From positions 868,001 to 932,000 of the forward strand of contig NZ_CP033078.1 in NCBI RefSeq assembly GCF_003716875.1: 64,000 nucleotides of DNA. Reading direction: 5' to 3'. Source of the stretch: Vibrio zhugei. GTDB taxonomy: Bacteria; Pseudomonadota; Gammaproteobacteria; Enterobacterales; Vibrionaceae. Each line of letters begins with the position of its first letter. The first letter of the stretch is position 1. Shown here in pieces: positions 28,163 to 38,190 of the stretch. The notes below the pieces were generated by a model. It did no database searches. It was not told where the DNA came from and was given only the letters and a program-made list of their open reading frames with translations. Position numbers and translations under genes: made by a program.

Positions 28163-29896
28163 TTACATGCGCTCTAAGGTATTAATGCCCATCAAGCCTA
28201 AACCTTGTTTAATGGTTTTTGCAGTGAGCGCGGCTAAACGTAAGCGACTTTGTTTAACGTCTTCTTCGGCACTTAAGATATTACAGGCTTCATAGAAGCC
28301 TGAGAATAGCCCGGCAAGCTCGAATAAGTAACTGCATAAAATGTGCGGTTGGCCTTCACGAGCCACAGATTGCACGGCTTCTTCGAATTGAAGCAGCTTA
28401 GCCGCTAATGCTTTTTCTTTGTCTTCGGTTAACTGGATGTGACCGCTTAGGTTATCCATCGACACGCCAGCTTTAGAGAATATCGACGCAACACGCGTAT
28501 AAGCATACTGCATGTAAGGCGCTGTATTGCCTTCAAATGCCAGCATATTGTCCCAATCGAAGACATAGTCAGTCGTACGGTGCTTAGAGAGATCGGCGTA
28601 TTTCACAGCGGCCATTGCAACGGTTTCTGCAATATTGCTTTGCTCAGCTTCGCTCCAACCTGAATTTTTAGAAGCAATCAGTTTTTTAGCACGTTGTTCG
28701 GCTTCATCAAGCAATTCAGCTAGGCGCACAGTACCACCGGCACGAGTCTTAAATGGACGGCCATCTTTACCCAGCATCATACCAAAAGCGTGGTGCTCTA
28801 GGCTGACAGAGTCTGGCACGTAACCCGCTTTACGCACAATGGTCCAGGCTTGTTGCAAATGTTGATGTTGGCGCGAATCGATAAAGTACAAGACACGATC
28901 GGCGTGCAGCGTTTCGTAACGATATTTAGCACAAGCGATATCCGTCGTGGTATATAAGAAGCCACCATCACGTTTTTGGATAATAACCCCCATAGGGTCA
29001 CCATCTTTATTCTGGTACTCGTCCAAGTACACCACTTGGGCACCATCACTTTCTTGTGCCAGTCCTTGCGCTTTCAAATCGGCGACAATTCCCGGGAGCA
29101 TATTGTTGTACATGCTCTCACCCATGACATTGTCACGGCTCAACGAAACATTAAGGCGGTCATAGTTGCGTTGGTTTTGAATCATGGTGATATCCACCAA
29201 CTTTTTCCACATGTCGAGGCAGTACTGGTCGCCGCCTTGCAACTTCACGACATAAGCGCGGGCTTTTAATGCGAATTTTTCATCTTCGTCGTAGAGTTTT
29301 TTTGATTCACGGTAGAAGTTTTCTAGGTCAGCCAATTCCATAGACACTTCTTTATCCGACTCTTGTTGCACACGCTCAAGGTTAGCAATCAGCATACCGA
29401 ACTGTGTTCCCCAGTCACCGATGTGGTTCGCGCGAATCACATTGTGGCCTAGAAACTCCAAGGTACGAACAACGGCGTCACCAATAATGGTTGAACGTAA
29501 GTGACCCACATGCATTTCTTTTGCGACGTTTGGCGCAGAGTAATCGGCAACAATGGTTTGCGTGGCTTCTTTGGCCACACCGAGGCGCTCGTCAGCCAGC
29601 GCATCTTCGACCGATTGCGCTAAGAATTCATTGCTCAAAAAGATGTTGATGAAGCCAGGGCCAGCGATTTCTGTTTTACTTGCGATGCCATCAAGATCCA
29701 ATACATCCAAGACTTTTTGTGCGAATTCACGGGGATTTGTGCCCAATTTTTTCGCAGCACCCATCACGCCGTTGGCTTGATAGTCACCAAACTGTGGTTT
29801 AGCGGATTGACGGACTGCGGCAGGAGTTCCCGCAGGTGCGCCAGCGGCTTCAAGAGCCAGAGAAACTTTTTCATTAATCAGTGCTTGGATATTCAC
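28163..29896 (-). CDS. argS: Arginyl-tRNA synthetase
   Basis: Class I aminoacyl-tRNA synthetase charging tRNA-Arg. The product has 577 residues. The N-terminal Add-1 domain (about 1-110, which reads the tRNA D-loop) contains [20 protein letters not shown]. The catalytic Rossmann domain has [17 protein letters not shown] with the HIGH-type motif HVGH. The usual KMSKS is replaced by the family's variant near [14 protein letters not shown]. The DALR anticodon-binding domain ends the protein ([19 protein letters not shown] to [11 protein letters not shown]). Monocistronic, followed by a terminator. Confidence 0.97.
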   Translation of the reverse strand: MNIQALINEKVSLALEAAGAPAGTPAAVRQSAKPQFGDYQANGVMGAAKKLGTNPREFAQKVLDVLDLDGIASKTEIAGPGFINIFLSNEFLAQSVEDALADERLGVAKEATQTIVADYSAPNVAKEMHVGHLRSTIIGDAVVRTLEFLGHNVIRANHIGDWGTQFGMLIANLERVQQESDKEVSMELADLENFYRESKKLYDEDEKFALKARAYVVKLQGGDQYCLDMWKKLVDITMIQNQRNYDRLNVSLSRDNVMGESMYNNMLPGIVADLKAQGLAQESDGAQVVYLDEYQNKDGDPMGVIIQKRDGGFLYTTTDIACAKYRYETLHADRVLYFIDSRQHQHLQQAWTIVRKAGYVPDSVSLEHHAFGMMLGKDGRPFKTRAGGTVRLAELLDEAEQRAKKLIASKNSGWSEAEQSNIAETVAMAAVKYADLSKHRTTDYVFDWDNMLAFEGNTAPYMQYAYTRVASIFSKAGVSMDNLSGHIQLTEDKEKALAAKLLQFEEAVQSVAREGQPHILCSYLFELAGLFSGFYEACNILSAEEDVKQSRLRLAALTAKTIKQGLGLMGINTLERM

Positions 29897-30102
29897 TTAT
29901 TTTTCCTTCAATTCTCGGAATTGGCTGGGTATGCTTACTCGACACTCTTAAAAGTGGATGCATATCTCAATTTTGTTCATAAATTGGAGCACATAATAGC
30001 AATTTTATTTGCGGTCTTATAGTACGTAATTTCTCTAAACATCCACTTTTACGTCGATTATTGTTAGTATCCATGGAAAAACAGACTCTTGGATTACTCA
30101 TC

Positions 30103-30705
30103 ATGTCAGATCTCTTATATCAAGCGACTTTGCACCCTCAGCAGATGCTCACCAATATCGCCCCTTTCATGGAAAAAATGAAGCAATTGGCTCAGTTGGC
30201 GCATATCGAGTTACAGGATTTTCAGATTGATCATATTGCGCTACGGATTAATGATGAGGCGCTTGCCGAGCTGGCTCGTGCGGCTTGGGGTGAGTATGGT
30301 GAGGAAATCTCTTCAGCTCAGATCAATGGACGACCTATTATTGTGTTTCAGTTCCATCCCCCTCTTGTTATCGAAACGTGGGAAATTGAATGTTTAGAAT
30401 TGCCTTACCCAGTGCAGGGTAAGCGATATCCAGAGCAAAATTGGGAACATATTGAGGTGGTGATCCCCGCCTCAGGAGACACGGCACCCGCGTATTTAGA
30501 CTCACTTATGAAGCGATACCCAAACATGGCGAAGGCGTGGTCTCAATTTGATGCCTTGGGTGTCAATGTTAAGTTGTCGAGTCCACAAGGGGCGGGGGAG
30601 CGTCTTGCCAATCCTACCATTGCGTTAAAATGGCAAGGCGTCACCCTAAAAATTCACCCGCACTCGCTCAAACAGGTCATTGAGTCTGAGCGTGGCGGGC
30701 AGTAG
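30103..30705 (+). CDS. yecM: YecM family protein (VOC-like fold)
   Basis: Conserved protein of unknown function whose E. coli homologue has a vicinal-oxygen-chelate-like fold with a metal-type pocket. The product has 200 residues. Family features are DFQIDHIALRINDEALAEL, INGRPIIVFQFHPPL, the QNWEHIEVVIP strand with His and Glu as likely ligands, and SSPQGAGERLANPTIAL. I chose ATG 30103 (MSDLLYQATL), with TTGGA about 10 bases upstream; in-frame ATG 30073 and TTG 30061 would add up to 14 residues. Divergent from argS; converges on the M16 peptidase gene with a 6-base gap. Confidence 0.85.
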   Translation: MSDLLYQATLHPQQMLTNIAPFMEKMKQLAQLAHIELQDFQIDHIALRINDEALAELARAAWGEYGEEISSAQINGRPIIVFQFHPPLVIETWEIECLELPYPVQGKRYPEQNWEHIEVVIPASGDTAPAYLDSLMKRYPNMAKAWSQFDALGVNVKLSSPQGAGERLANPTIALKWQGVTLKIHPHSLKQVIESERGGQ

Positions 30706-30711
30706 CGGTCA

Positions 30712-33489
30712 TTACCCGATATCGTAGGCTTTGGGACGCAGTTGAAACGATTCAATAGAGCCAATTTCATGGCCATCATCAAGCTCTGGTGCATCTTGGT
30801 GAACATTGCCTTTGGTATGCATGACTAAGCGATTCGAGGTACGAGGCTTGAGCTCATTCACGACAAAGCGGATCATGTCACTGCGGCTTAATTGTTTGAG
30901 TTCTTGTAATACCGCCTCACGCTGGTGGAATGACCAATCTTTATTGCCGATGGCGACCCAAAAACGCTGCGCGCGTGACCGCAAGGTTTGATCGGGCGTT
31001 GCAATTTGGTTCCACAATCCTCGCTTGCTACTATGCCATTGATAATCGTTGAGCTCTAATAGCACCATATACAACGCATTGAGGAACTCGTCGACTGCAT
31101 CCATTAAATCGACGGGAGCGGCGTTTGGCGACTGGACGTACAATACGATACCCGGATGACGATTTAATGGCATATTACCCGTACCGACCATATATCCAAG
31201 CTGTTGTTTTGTGCGAATTTCATTGAAAAACGCAGCTGACATCAAATGATTGGCTAACGAGTATAGGGCAATGTGCCTGGCATCCATTTTTTCTGATTGG
31301 TAGTACACTAAAATGGCGGAGTCATCTTGATCGCAAGAGACTTCATAATGAAAAGAACCGTTATCTCCGAGCATGACGAGAGGACGCAAGGATTCTTCGT
31401 ATTCTTGATCCTGTACGCGTAACGCATTTTTCAACTCTTCTCCTAACTGTAAGGCTTCATCACGTTGCCAATCACCATACACAAACATTTCGACGTGCAA
31501 CTGGGCTAAAACTTTTTCCACAAAATCACTCAGTTCCGTGATTTCGATGGTTTCTAGGGCTTCAAGCAAATGTTGGTAAGACGGGTTGTTGGGTTGTAAT
31601 AACCCTGTCATGGCATTGAACAGCTGGGCGATAGGACGATCTTGTGAGGCATTGCTCCAACTGCGGCTCAATTGAGTTTTGATGTTTGCGAAACGGGCGT
31701 CACTAAAATGGCGTTGAGCAAATTTACTGATGATCATGCTGAGCAGTTGGGGTTGCTTCTCGCTAAAACCAGAAATAGAGAGGGTGACGCCCCCTTGATG
31801 TGCGTACAGGTTATAGCCCATTCCAGCGATTTCTGCTTGATAGGTTTCTTCGGCGAGTGAGTCGAGGAACATCTCAACACACAGACGTGTCATGACAATG
31901 TTTCGAGCACTAGCCACCGCATGAGGGCTATCAATCGCAATGTATAACACCCCTTTGGGAACTGGGAAGGTTTGATCTTGCATATGCCATAAACGAAATC
32001 CCGGTGATTCCTCGATGATTTGAGGTTCTTTTTGATGACTTAATAGCGGCTTGGCTTGTAAATCATAACAAATGAAAGGGTTTTTGGTTGGCAATGCAAA
32101 ATCGGAGAACTCACGGGGTGTTGTCCAGCGCTCCAGTTGCTCGTTACTGAACGGAGTCATTGAGTATGGCGTAAAGTACCACTTAGCCTCTTGGGTATAG
32201 TCGAGATGTTTGGCGACGATTGTGGCCCTGAGGTTAGCGGGGATGAAATGTGCCAACTGCTCTTGTAGCAAAGCTTCATCATACTCACGCATCATATAAT
32301 CCCCATATATGGTGTCTTCTGTATGATAACGCTGTAGATTCATACTCAGGTGGCTGGCCATATCGATAGGACGAGCCATTTCTTGAAAGCGAAATGCCGC
32401 TTCTAATACTGCTTGTTTTTCCGCATATCGCCAATGATTTAACCCATACTTAGCAATGGTTTGAATGGCATAAAAAACCATTTCTATGATTTCATCGGTG
32501 TGCAAAATCCCTGTCTCGGTTAATAAGCAACTGACCGAAAACTCGCGATAGTTACTGCCACTGTTGCCTCCACCTGCGGACAGCGAGGTGATCCAGTTTT
32601 TATCGCGCAGGCATTGCATGAGGCTGCCTTGCCCCTCATAACCCAGCAAGTGGGCAAAATAAGAGAGGGGTTTACTTTGATAATGCGCATCCTCTCCGAG
32701 GATTGGAAAGCTCAAGATTAACTTACGAATGTCTTTAATAGGTTCGACGTAAATCATCTGCGCGGTGTGTTCTGGTGTCACGAATGGAGACGTAATGGTT
32801 TTAGGCGCGAGATGTTGGTTTGCTATGTCAGCAAAATAGGTTTCCGCCCATTGTGCGAGTGTGTCTATAGGATCGGGACTGATTAATGTCAGTGTCATCA
32901 AATCTGCTGAATAGTGTGTGTGATGAAATGAGATGATTTCATCACGAATATTGGCGTTTTCTCGATCCGCCAAGGTTTCATGATTTCCAACGGAAAATTT
33001 GGCAAACGGATGTTGCGGATTAATGGTTTCTTTTTGGACTTGATACAAACGCCGCGCATCATCATTGAGCTTCATTTTATATTCGGAATCGACCGCTTGG
33101 CGTTCTTTTTCCAGTGAATCGGCATTAAACAGTGGGGCTATGAAAAATTGACTGAATCGACTCAAGGCACTTTCAAACGCGTTGGGATAAACATCAAAGA
33201 AAAAGCAGGTGTGCTCCGTTCCCGTCCAGGCATTATTACTCCCACCATGCTGGCTAATGTAGCGTTGGAATTCACCAGATTGAGGATATTTTTCTGTCCC
33301 TAAAAACAACATATGCTCGAGATAATGTGCTAAGCCCTCGCGTTCAGCAGGATCATCAAAATGACCGACATTGACCGCAAGAGAGGCCGCGGACTTTTGC
33401 GTCTGTTCACTCTGAATCAAGAGTACTCTCAATCCATTTGAGAGAGTGAGGTGTTGATAGAGATTATTATCATTTGGGCTTAGGTGCAC
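30712..33489 (-). CDS. M16 family zinc peptidase (insulinase-like)
   Basis: Pitrilysin-type metalloprotease. From the GTG at 33489 the product is 925 residues, near the family's 930-960. The inverted zinc motif HYLEH is at 55-59 with the distal ligand Glu136 (AVDSEYKMK). NAWTGTEHTCFFFDV is the substrate-strand region and four homologous domains follow. There is no signal peptide, so it is probably cytoplasmic, unlike PtrA. GTG 33489 has GGAGAG 5 bases upstream and gives MHLSPNDNN, the start I expect for Vibrio homologues; an ATG at 33579 would add 30 residues but has no ribosome site. Substrate unknown. Confidence 0.9.
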   Translation of the reverse strand: MHLSPNDNNLYQHLTLSNGLRVLLIQSEQTQKSAASLAVNVGHFDDPAEREGLAHYLEHMLFLGTEKYPQSGEFQRYISQHGGSNNAWTGTEHTCFFFDVYPNAFESALSRFSQFFIAPLFNADSLEKERQAVDSEYKMKLNDDARRLYQVQKETINPQHPFAKFSVGNHETLADRENANIRDEIISFHHTHYSADLMTLTLISPDPIDTLAQWAETYFADIANQHLAPKTITSPFVTPEHTAQMIYVEPIKDIRKLILSFPILGEDAHYQSKPLSYFAHLLGYEGQGSLMQCLRDKNWITSLSAGGGNSGSNYREFSVSCLLTETGILHTDEIIEMVFYAIQTIAKYGLNHWRYAEKQAVLEAAFRFQEMARPIDMASHLSMNLQRYHTEDTIYGDYMMREYDEALLQEQLAHFIPANLRATIVAKHLDYTQEAKWYFTPYSMTPFSNEQLERWTTPREFSDFALPTKNPFICYDLQAKPLLSHQKEPQIIEESPGFRLWHMQDQTFPVPKGVLYIAIDSPHAVASARNIVMTRLCVEMFLDSLAEETYQAEIAGMGYNLYAHQGGVTLSISGFSEKQPQLLSMIISKFAQRHFSDARFANIKTQLSRSWSNASQDRPIAQLFNAMTGLLQPNNPSYQHLLEALETIEITELSDFVEKVLAQLHVEMFVYGDWQRDEALQLGEELKNALRVQDQEYEESLRPLVMLGDNGSFHYEVSCDQDDSAILVYYQSEKMDARHIALYSLANHLMSAAFFNEIRTKQQLGYMVGTGNMPLNRHPGIVLYVQSPNAAPVDLMDAVDEFLNALYMVLLELNDYQWHSSKRGLWNQIATPDQTLRSRAQRFWVAIGNKDWSFHQREAVLQELKQLSRSDMIRFVVNELKPRTSNRLVMHTKGNVHQDAPELDDGHEIGSIESFQLRPKAYDIG

Positions 33490-33898
33490 GCGAACTCTCC
33501 GAGGTATGGGTTTGAGATTAAGTATGGCGTTGAAATCATGGCGCGCAAAGAGAGAAACATCATTTTGCGGACTGGGCATTCATTTTAGCGGGTTAACGGC
33601 GTATTTGATAGAGTGTTAACGGTGTCGAATACTTTAGCGACGAGCTTGCTATACTCTCGCCTTATTGATGACGTAGAACCTATTCACATCACACATCAGG
33701 CTATGTCGTCGCTTATCAACGAGTCAATCAAGATAAATCGCCTTCAATAGTTGATGGTGGCCTCGCTTCTGGGTCAATCTTGTCCGGGAAGTTTGCTAAT
33801 CAGGCTGTAAAGCAGGTACTATGCGGCGCTTTTTATCGAATTCGAGAGTACGACTCTCTGTATCTCAACGATGTCAGACCGGAAAGTAGGTAGAGATA
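33490..33898. other. Gap between the M16 peptidase and sixA
   Basis: About 400 bases (320 if the peptidase starts at 33579). I see no gene. A TATACT at 33650-33655 on the plus strand could be a -10 box for sixA, without a clear -35. Nothing else stands out. Confidence 0.5.
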
Positions 33899-34366
33899 AT
33901 GAAAATATTTATTATGCGTCATGGTGAAGCCGATGTCTGCGCAGCCAGTGATGCTGAGCGCCCGCTCACCGCGCGAGGTCAAAGTGACAGTGTGGCGGTT
34001 GCGAAAACGTGTCAGGCGCAATATGGTGCCTTGACCATTGATAAAGTATTAGTGAGTCCTTACTTACGAGCGCAGCAAACGTGGCAAGAAATAGAAAATT
34101 ACTGCTCAGCGCATGATGTGCAAAGTTGTGATGATATTACGCCTTATGGCCAAGCAGAGGATGTGGTGGAGTATGTTTTGGCTCTCGCCGAGCATGAATC
34201 CCTTGAATCGGTTATGTTGGTCTCACACTTACCGCTCGTGGGGTATTTAGTCGCTGAATTTGTCGTCGATATTCCTGCACCGATGTTCACGCCGTCTACA
34301 CTCTACTGTATTGAGTACGATGTTGTCGCACGTCGTGGAGAGGTATTATGGTCAGTAAGACCATAG
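33899..34366 (+). CDS. sixA: Phosphohistidine phosphatase SixA
   Basis: Histidine-phosphatase-family enzyme; in E. coli it dephosphorylates phosphohistidine of ArcB and of the nitrogen PTS protein NPr. The product has 155 residues. The catalytic RHG motif is at 7-9 (IMRHGEAD), the second His region is LVSHLPLVGYL near 108, and PLTARGQSDS and SPYLRAQQTW are family blocks. GGTAGAGA upstream of the ATG sets the start. It lies before the flhA promoter but has no functional link to flagella. Confidence 0.93.
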   Translation: MKIFIMRHGEADVCAASDAERPLTARGQSDSVAVAKTCQAQYGALTIDKVLVSPYLRAQQTWQEIENYCSAHDVQSCDDITPYGQAEDVVEYVLALAEHESLESVMLVSHLPLVGYLVAEFVVDIPAPMFTPSTLYCIEYDVVARRGEVLWSVRP

Positions 34367-34417
34367 CAATCCATTGAAAAACTAAGATTTTTCGCATTAA
34401 TGTCATAATTACGGCGT

Positions 34418-34448
34418 TCTCTGCCTTTAGAGACAAGCCTTTGAAGGC
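34418..34448. repeat. Two dyad elements upstream of the flhA sigma-54 promoter
   Basis: TCTCT-GCCTTT-AGAGA (34418-34433) and GCCTT-TG-AAGGC (34437-34448), centred about 40-60 bases before the -24 element. They are candidates for binding of an enhancer-binding activator such as FlrA; this assignment is inference. Confidence 0.35.
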
Positions 34449-34484
34449 GGAACTGATGAAGTGTCGAAAAATTGACTTTAAAGA

Positions 34485-34500
34485 TGGACTAATTTTTGCA
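34485..34500 (+). promoter_or_regulatory. Sigma-54 (-24/-12) promoter of the flhA operon
   Basis: TGGACTAATTTTTGCA keeps the GG and GC dinucleotides at the exact spacing of the TGGCAC-N5-TTGCW consensus. It lies 60 bases before flhA. In V. cholerae the flhA operon is a class II gene set driven by RpoN and FlrA, in agreement. Confidence 0.75.
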
Positions 34501-34560
34501 TCCACTCCAAGATTGCGCGTCTAGCGCCCATTCGTTTTTTCTTTGATGCTTGATTAGCCT

Positions 34561-36657
34561 ATGAAGTTTACTTTGCCCTTTGCGGACAAATTACCACCGA
34601 TACCGAAACGCGCCATGCCTGCGATCGGTGCGCCGATCATGGTTTTGGCAACACTGGGTATGATTGTGTTGCCAATGCCGGCGTTTTTATTGGATTTATT
34701 TTTTACTTTCAATATCGCGTTGTCCTTGGTGGTCCTATTGGTGACCGTTTACACTCGGCGCCCCTTAGATTTCGCGGCCTTTCCGACCGTATTGCTGATT
34801 GCCACTCTCTTACGTTTAGCGTTAAACGTCGCATCAACCCGTGTCGTGCTACTTAAAGGGCACGAAGGGGGAGGCGCTGCCGGTAACGTCATTGAAGCCT
34901 TTGGTAACGTTGTGATTGGCGGTAACTATGCCGTCGGTTTGGTGGTGTTCTGTATCTTGATGATCATTAACTTTGTTGTGGTGACCAAAGGTGCCGGGCG
35001 TATTTCCGAGGTGAGTGCCCGTTTTACGCTTGATGCCTTGCCTGGTAAACAAATGGCGATTGACGCCGATTTGAACGCTGGCCTGATTGATCAAGAGCAG
35101 GCGCGTGTGCGTCGTAGTGAAGTGACCAAAGAAGCGGATTTCTATGGCTCGATGGATGGTGCGTCTAAATTTGTAAAGGGCGATGCCATTGCGGGGATCT
35201 TGATTCTCTTTATCAACATTCTCGGGGGTTTGACCATCGGGATGGTCCAGTATGACTTAAGCTTCGGTGAAGCCATACAAATCTATACCTTACTCACCAT
35301 TGGTGATGGTTTGGTCGCACAGATTCCTTCTTTGCTGTTATCCATTGGCGCGGCGATTATGGTCACGCGTCAAAATACCGATGAAGACATGGGACAACAG
35401 TTAGTTTTCCAACTGTTTGATAACCCGAAAGCACTAATGATCACCGCGGCGATTCTTGGCACGATGGGCATCGTACCAGGTATGCCTCATTTTGCCTTCT
35501 TATTACTTGCGGCGATAGCGGGCGGTTCTGCATATTTAATCCAACGTAAGCAAGCGAAAGCCAATGACATCAATGCCAACCCTCCGGCGCCTTTAGAGGA
35601 TGGAAGTGGTGGGCCAAAAGAGTTGTCATGGGATGACGTGCAACCGGTCGACATGATTGGGCTTGAAGTTGGCTATCGTCTTATCCCCTTAGTCGATAAA
35701 GATCAAGGTGGCGAGCTTTTAGAGCGTGTGAAAGGTGTGCGTAAGAAACTCTCGCAAGATTTTGGTTTTTTAATTCCTCCCGTTCATATTCGCGATAACT
35801 TAGAATTGGCGCCGAATAGTTACCGCATCACCTTGATGGGCGTGGCGGTCGGTGAAGCGAGTATTCACCCAGACCAAGAGTTGGCCATTAATCCAGGTCA
35901 AGTGTATGGCATGATGGATGGCGAACCGACGTTTGACCCTGCCTTTGGATTAGAAGCTGTGTGGATTCGAGGTGAGCAACGCGAGCATGCACAGGCTTTG
36001 GGGTATACCGTTGTGGATTCGGCCACAGTGTTGGCGACACATTTAAGCCAGTTATTGACCAATAATGCATCGCAATTGATTGGTCACGAGGAAGTACAAA
36101 ACTTATTAGAGATGCTTGGCCGCAATACTCCGAAACTGGTCGAAGGATTCGTGCCCGATGCATTGCCTCTCGGTGTGGTGGTGAAAGTGCTACAGAATCT
36201 TTTAAATGAAGCCATCCCGATCCGAGATATTCGTACCATCGTACAGACATTGGCCGAATATTCGAGTAAGAGTCAAGAACCTGACATATTGACTGCAGCG
36301 GTACGAATTTCCTTGAGACGTTTAATTGTCCAAGAAATCAATGGCATAGAGCTTGAGCTACCGGTTATCACCTTAGTTCCTGAGCTGGAACAAATATTGC
36401 ATCAGACCATGCAGGCCTCCGGCGGAGAATCGGCAGGTATTGAACCAGGATTGGCCGAGCGTTTGCAAGAGTCTTTAAGCCAAGCAACGCAAGAACAAGA
36501 ATTAAAAGGCGAACCCGCCGTATTATTGACATCGGGCGTACTAAGATCAACGTTAGCGAAGTTTGTGAAAAATACCATTCCTAACTTACGTGTCCTTTCT
36601 TATCAGGAAATACCGGATGAGAAGCAAATTCGCATCGTGCAGGCAGTGGGTAATTAA
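34561..36657 (+). CDS. flhA: Flagellar export apparatus protein FlhA
   Basis: Core of the flagellar type III export gate in the inner membrane; it docks export chaperones. The product has 698 residues. The N-terminal half has eight predicted transmembrane helices (about 20-330) with the conserved cytoplasmic loop VNFVVVTKGAGRISEVSARF to LPGKQMAIDADLNAG, a family signature. The C-terminal half is the four-part cytoplasmic domain (GYRLIPLVDKDQGGELLERV onward). The ribosome site before ATG 34561 is weak, but the start MKFTLPFADKLPPIPKRAMP fits homologues. First gene of a 12-gene motility operon, not next to flhB, as in V. cholerae. Confidence 0.97.
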   Translation: MKFTLPFADKLPPIPKRAMPAIGAPIMVLATLGMIVLPMPAFLLDLFFTFNIALSLVVLLVTVYTRRPLDFAAFPTVLLIATLLRLALNVASTRVVLLKGHEGGGAAGNVIEAFGNVVIGGNYAVGLVVFCILMIINFVVVTKGAGRISEVSARFTLDALPGKQMAIDADLNAGLIDQEQARVRRSEVTKEADFYGSMDGASKFVKGDAIAGILILFINILGGLTIGMVQYDLSFGEAIQIYTLLTIGDGLVAQIPSLLLSIGAAIMVTRQNTDEDMGQQLVFQLFDNPKALMITAAILGTMGIVPGMPHFAFLLLAAIAGGSAYLIQRKQAKANDINANPPAPLEDGSGGPKELSWDDVQPVDMIGLEVGYRLIPLVDKDQGGELLERVKGVRKKLSQDFGFLIPPVHIRDNLELAPNSYRITLMGVAVGEASIHPDQELAINPGQVYGMMDGEPTFDPAFGLEAVWIRGEQREHAQALGYTVVDSATVLATHLSQLLTNNASQLIGHEEVQNLLEMLGRNTPKLVEGFVPDALPLGVVVKVLQNLLNEAIPIRDIRTIVQTLAEYSSKSQEPDILTAAVRISLRRLIVQEINGIELELPVITLVPELEQILHQTMQASGGESAGIEPGLAERLQESLSQATQEQELKGEPAVLLTSGVLRSTLAKFVKNTIPNLRVLSYQEIPDEKQIRIVQAVGN

Positions 36658-36687
36658 TTCGCCTCATATTAAATATGGGTTATTGCT

Positions 36688-38184
36688 GTGAAGATAAAAC
36701 GATTTTTTGCCAGAGATATGAAAACCGCATTACTCCAAGTAAAAGAAGAACTTGGGGTAGATGCTGTGATCATGTCGAATAAAAAGGTAGCGGGAGGTGT
36801 TGAGATTGTCGCCGCTGTCGATGGTGATAACTCTTCTCCTACCAAAAGTCCTAAACGTGCTCAGGCTGCGCAGTCATCCTATTCGGCGTCTGCCTACAAG
36901 GCACCAGCGTCGCGTCAGCCAGAACCATCCCAATCGGCTTACCGACGTGAAGTGCAAGATGATCGCGTGAGCTTAAAGAACAGCGCGTCACCAAGTCGCT
37001 CGGTCACCCAGCGTTTTGCGAATATGTTGCAACAATACAGCAACACTCAAGTGGGTGATGAAACGGAACGATCAGAAGAAGCAGATTCATTGACGGCGTT
37101 ATTACAACGTCAGAGAGGTGGTGAGTCGCGGGACAAAGGGGTGCCTTCATTAGCAAGAGCATTAGAAGATGATCACGCCACGCAATCGCCAGCCAAGCAA
37201 TCTCGCTCACGCTTGGATCCCAGTCGGTATGAGCGTCAGCGCCAAGAAGACATTGCCCCAACCAGTGAAGAACTGGAAAACATGCGCGAAGAAATGATTT
37301 CTATTCGTCGGCTGCTTGAGCATCAAGTATCCGGTTTGATGTGGCAAGAGGTGGAACGACGCGAACCATTACGAGCTATGCTCATCCGTCGCTTAGAGCG
37401 TATGGGCTTGTCATTGGACCTTGCTGATCAATTGGCCTGTTACATTCCTGAAGATACTCAGCCTCCGAAAGCGTGGAAAGCACTGTTGCGATTGGTGGCC
37501 GATCAAATCCCAGTCTGTAAACAAGATATTTTGAAACGGGGCGGCGTCGTCGCGCTGTTAGGTCCTACAGGTGTGGGTAAAACCACGTCCGTGGCAAAAT
37601 TAGCAGCCCGTGCTGCGATGGAATATGGGTCTGACAATGTCGCGTTGGTGACCACGGATACATATCGTATCGGGGCACATGAGCAATTGTCGATTTATGG
37701 ACGTATTATGGGATGTCCTGTAAAAGTTGCTAAAGATTCCAAAGAGTTAGCCGATGTAATATATCAGCTACGGAATCGTCGCCTGGTTTTGGTTGATACC
37801 GCAGGCATGGGGCAACGTGATGTTCGGCTTACAGAGCAGTTGGACACCTTAATGCAAGAAAGTGGGGAAGTGATACATAGCTACTTGGTACTGCCCGCGA
37901 CAGCACAACGTAAAGTATTGCAAGAAACCATTGATCACTTTAGACGCATCCCTTTATCGGGTTGCATTATGACCAAGCTTGATGAGTGTTTGAGTCTCGG
38001 TGAGTTTGTCAGTGTAGTGGTACAAAATGCGTTACCAGTAGCGTATATCGCGAATGGACAACGAGTGCCCGAAGATATTGTAATAGCCCAACCTAAGTAT
38101 ATGATATCTAAAGCTAACGAGTTACTTGAAAAGTCGACAGAGAACGAGCCTCATTACTGGGCGAGTGATGTGGATAAATTCTAG
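36688..38184 (+). CDS. flhF: Flagellar GTPase FlhF
   Basis: SRP-like GTPase that places the flagellum at the cell pole. The product has 498 residues, starting at GTG 36688 (MKIKRFFARDMKTALLQVKE). Residues about 50-200 form a low-complexity, charged B-domain. The N domain follows to about 280, then the G domain: P-loop GPTGVGKTT (292-300), TTDTYRIGAHEQL, DTAGMGQRD, and TKLDE. FlhF works with FlhG, the next gene, which limits flagellar number. No clear Shine-Dalgarno is seen before the GTG. Confidence 0.95.
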   Translation: MKIKRFFARDMKTALLQVKEELGVDAVIMSNKKVAGGVEIVAAVDGDNSSPTKSPKRAQAAQSSYSASAYKAPASRQPEPSQSAYRREVQDDRVSLKNSASPSRSVTQRFANMLQQYSNTQVGDETERSEEADSLTALLQRQRGGESRDKGVPSLARALEDDHATQSPAKQSRSRLDPSRYERQRQEDIAPTSEELENMREEMISIRRLLEHQVSGLMWQEVERREPLRAMLIRRLERMGLSLDLADQLACYIPEDTQPPKAWKALLRLVADQIPVCKQDILKRGGVVALLGPTGVGKTTSVAKLAARAAMEYGSDNVALVTTDTYRIGAHEQLSIYGRIMGCPVKVAKDSKELADVIYQLRNRRLVLVDTAGMGQRDVRLTEQLDTLMQESGEVIHSYLVLPATAQRKVLQETIDHFRRIPLSGCIMTKLDECLSLGEFVSVVVQNALPVAYIANGQRVPEDIVIAQPKYMISKANELLEKSTENEPHYWASDVDKF

Positions 38185-38190
38185 GCGGCG

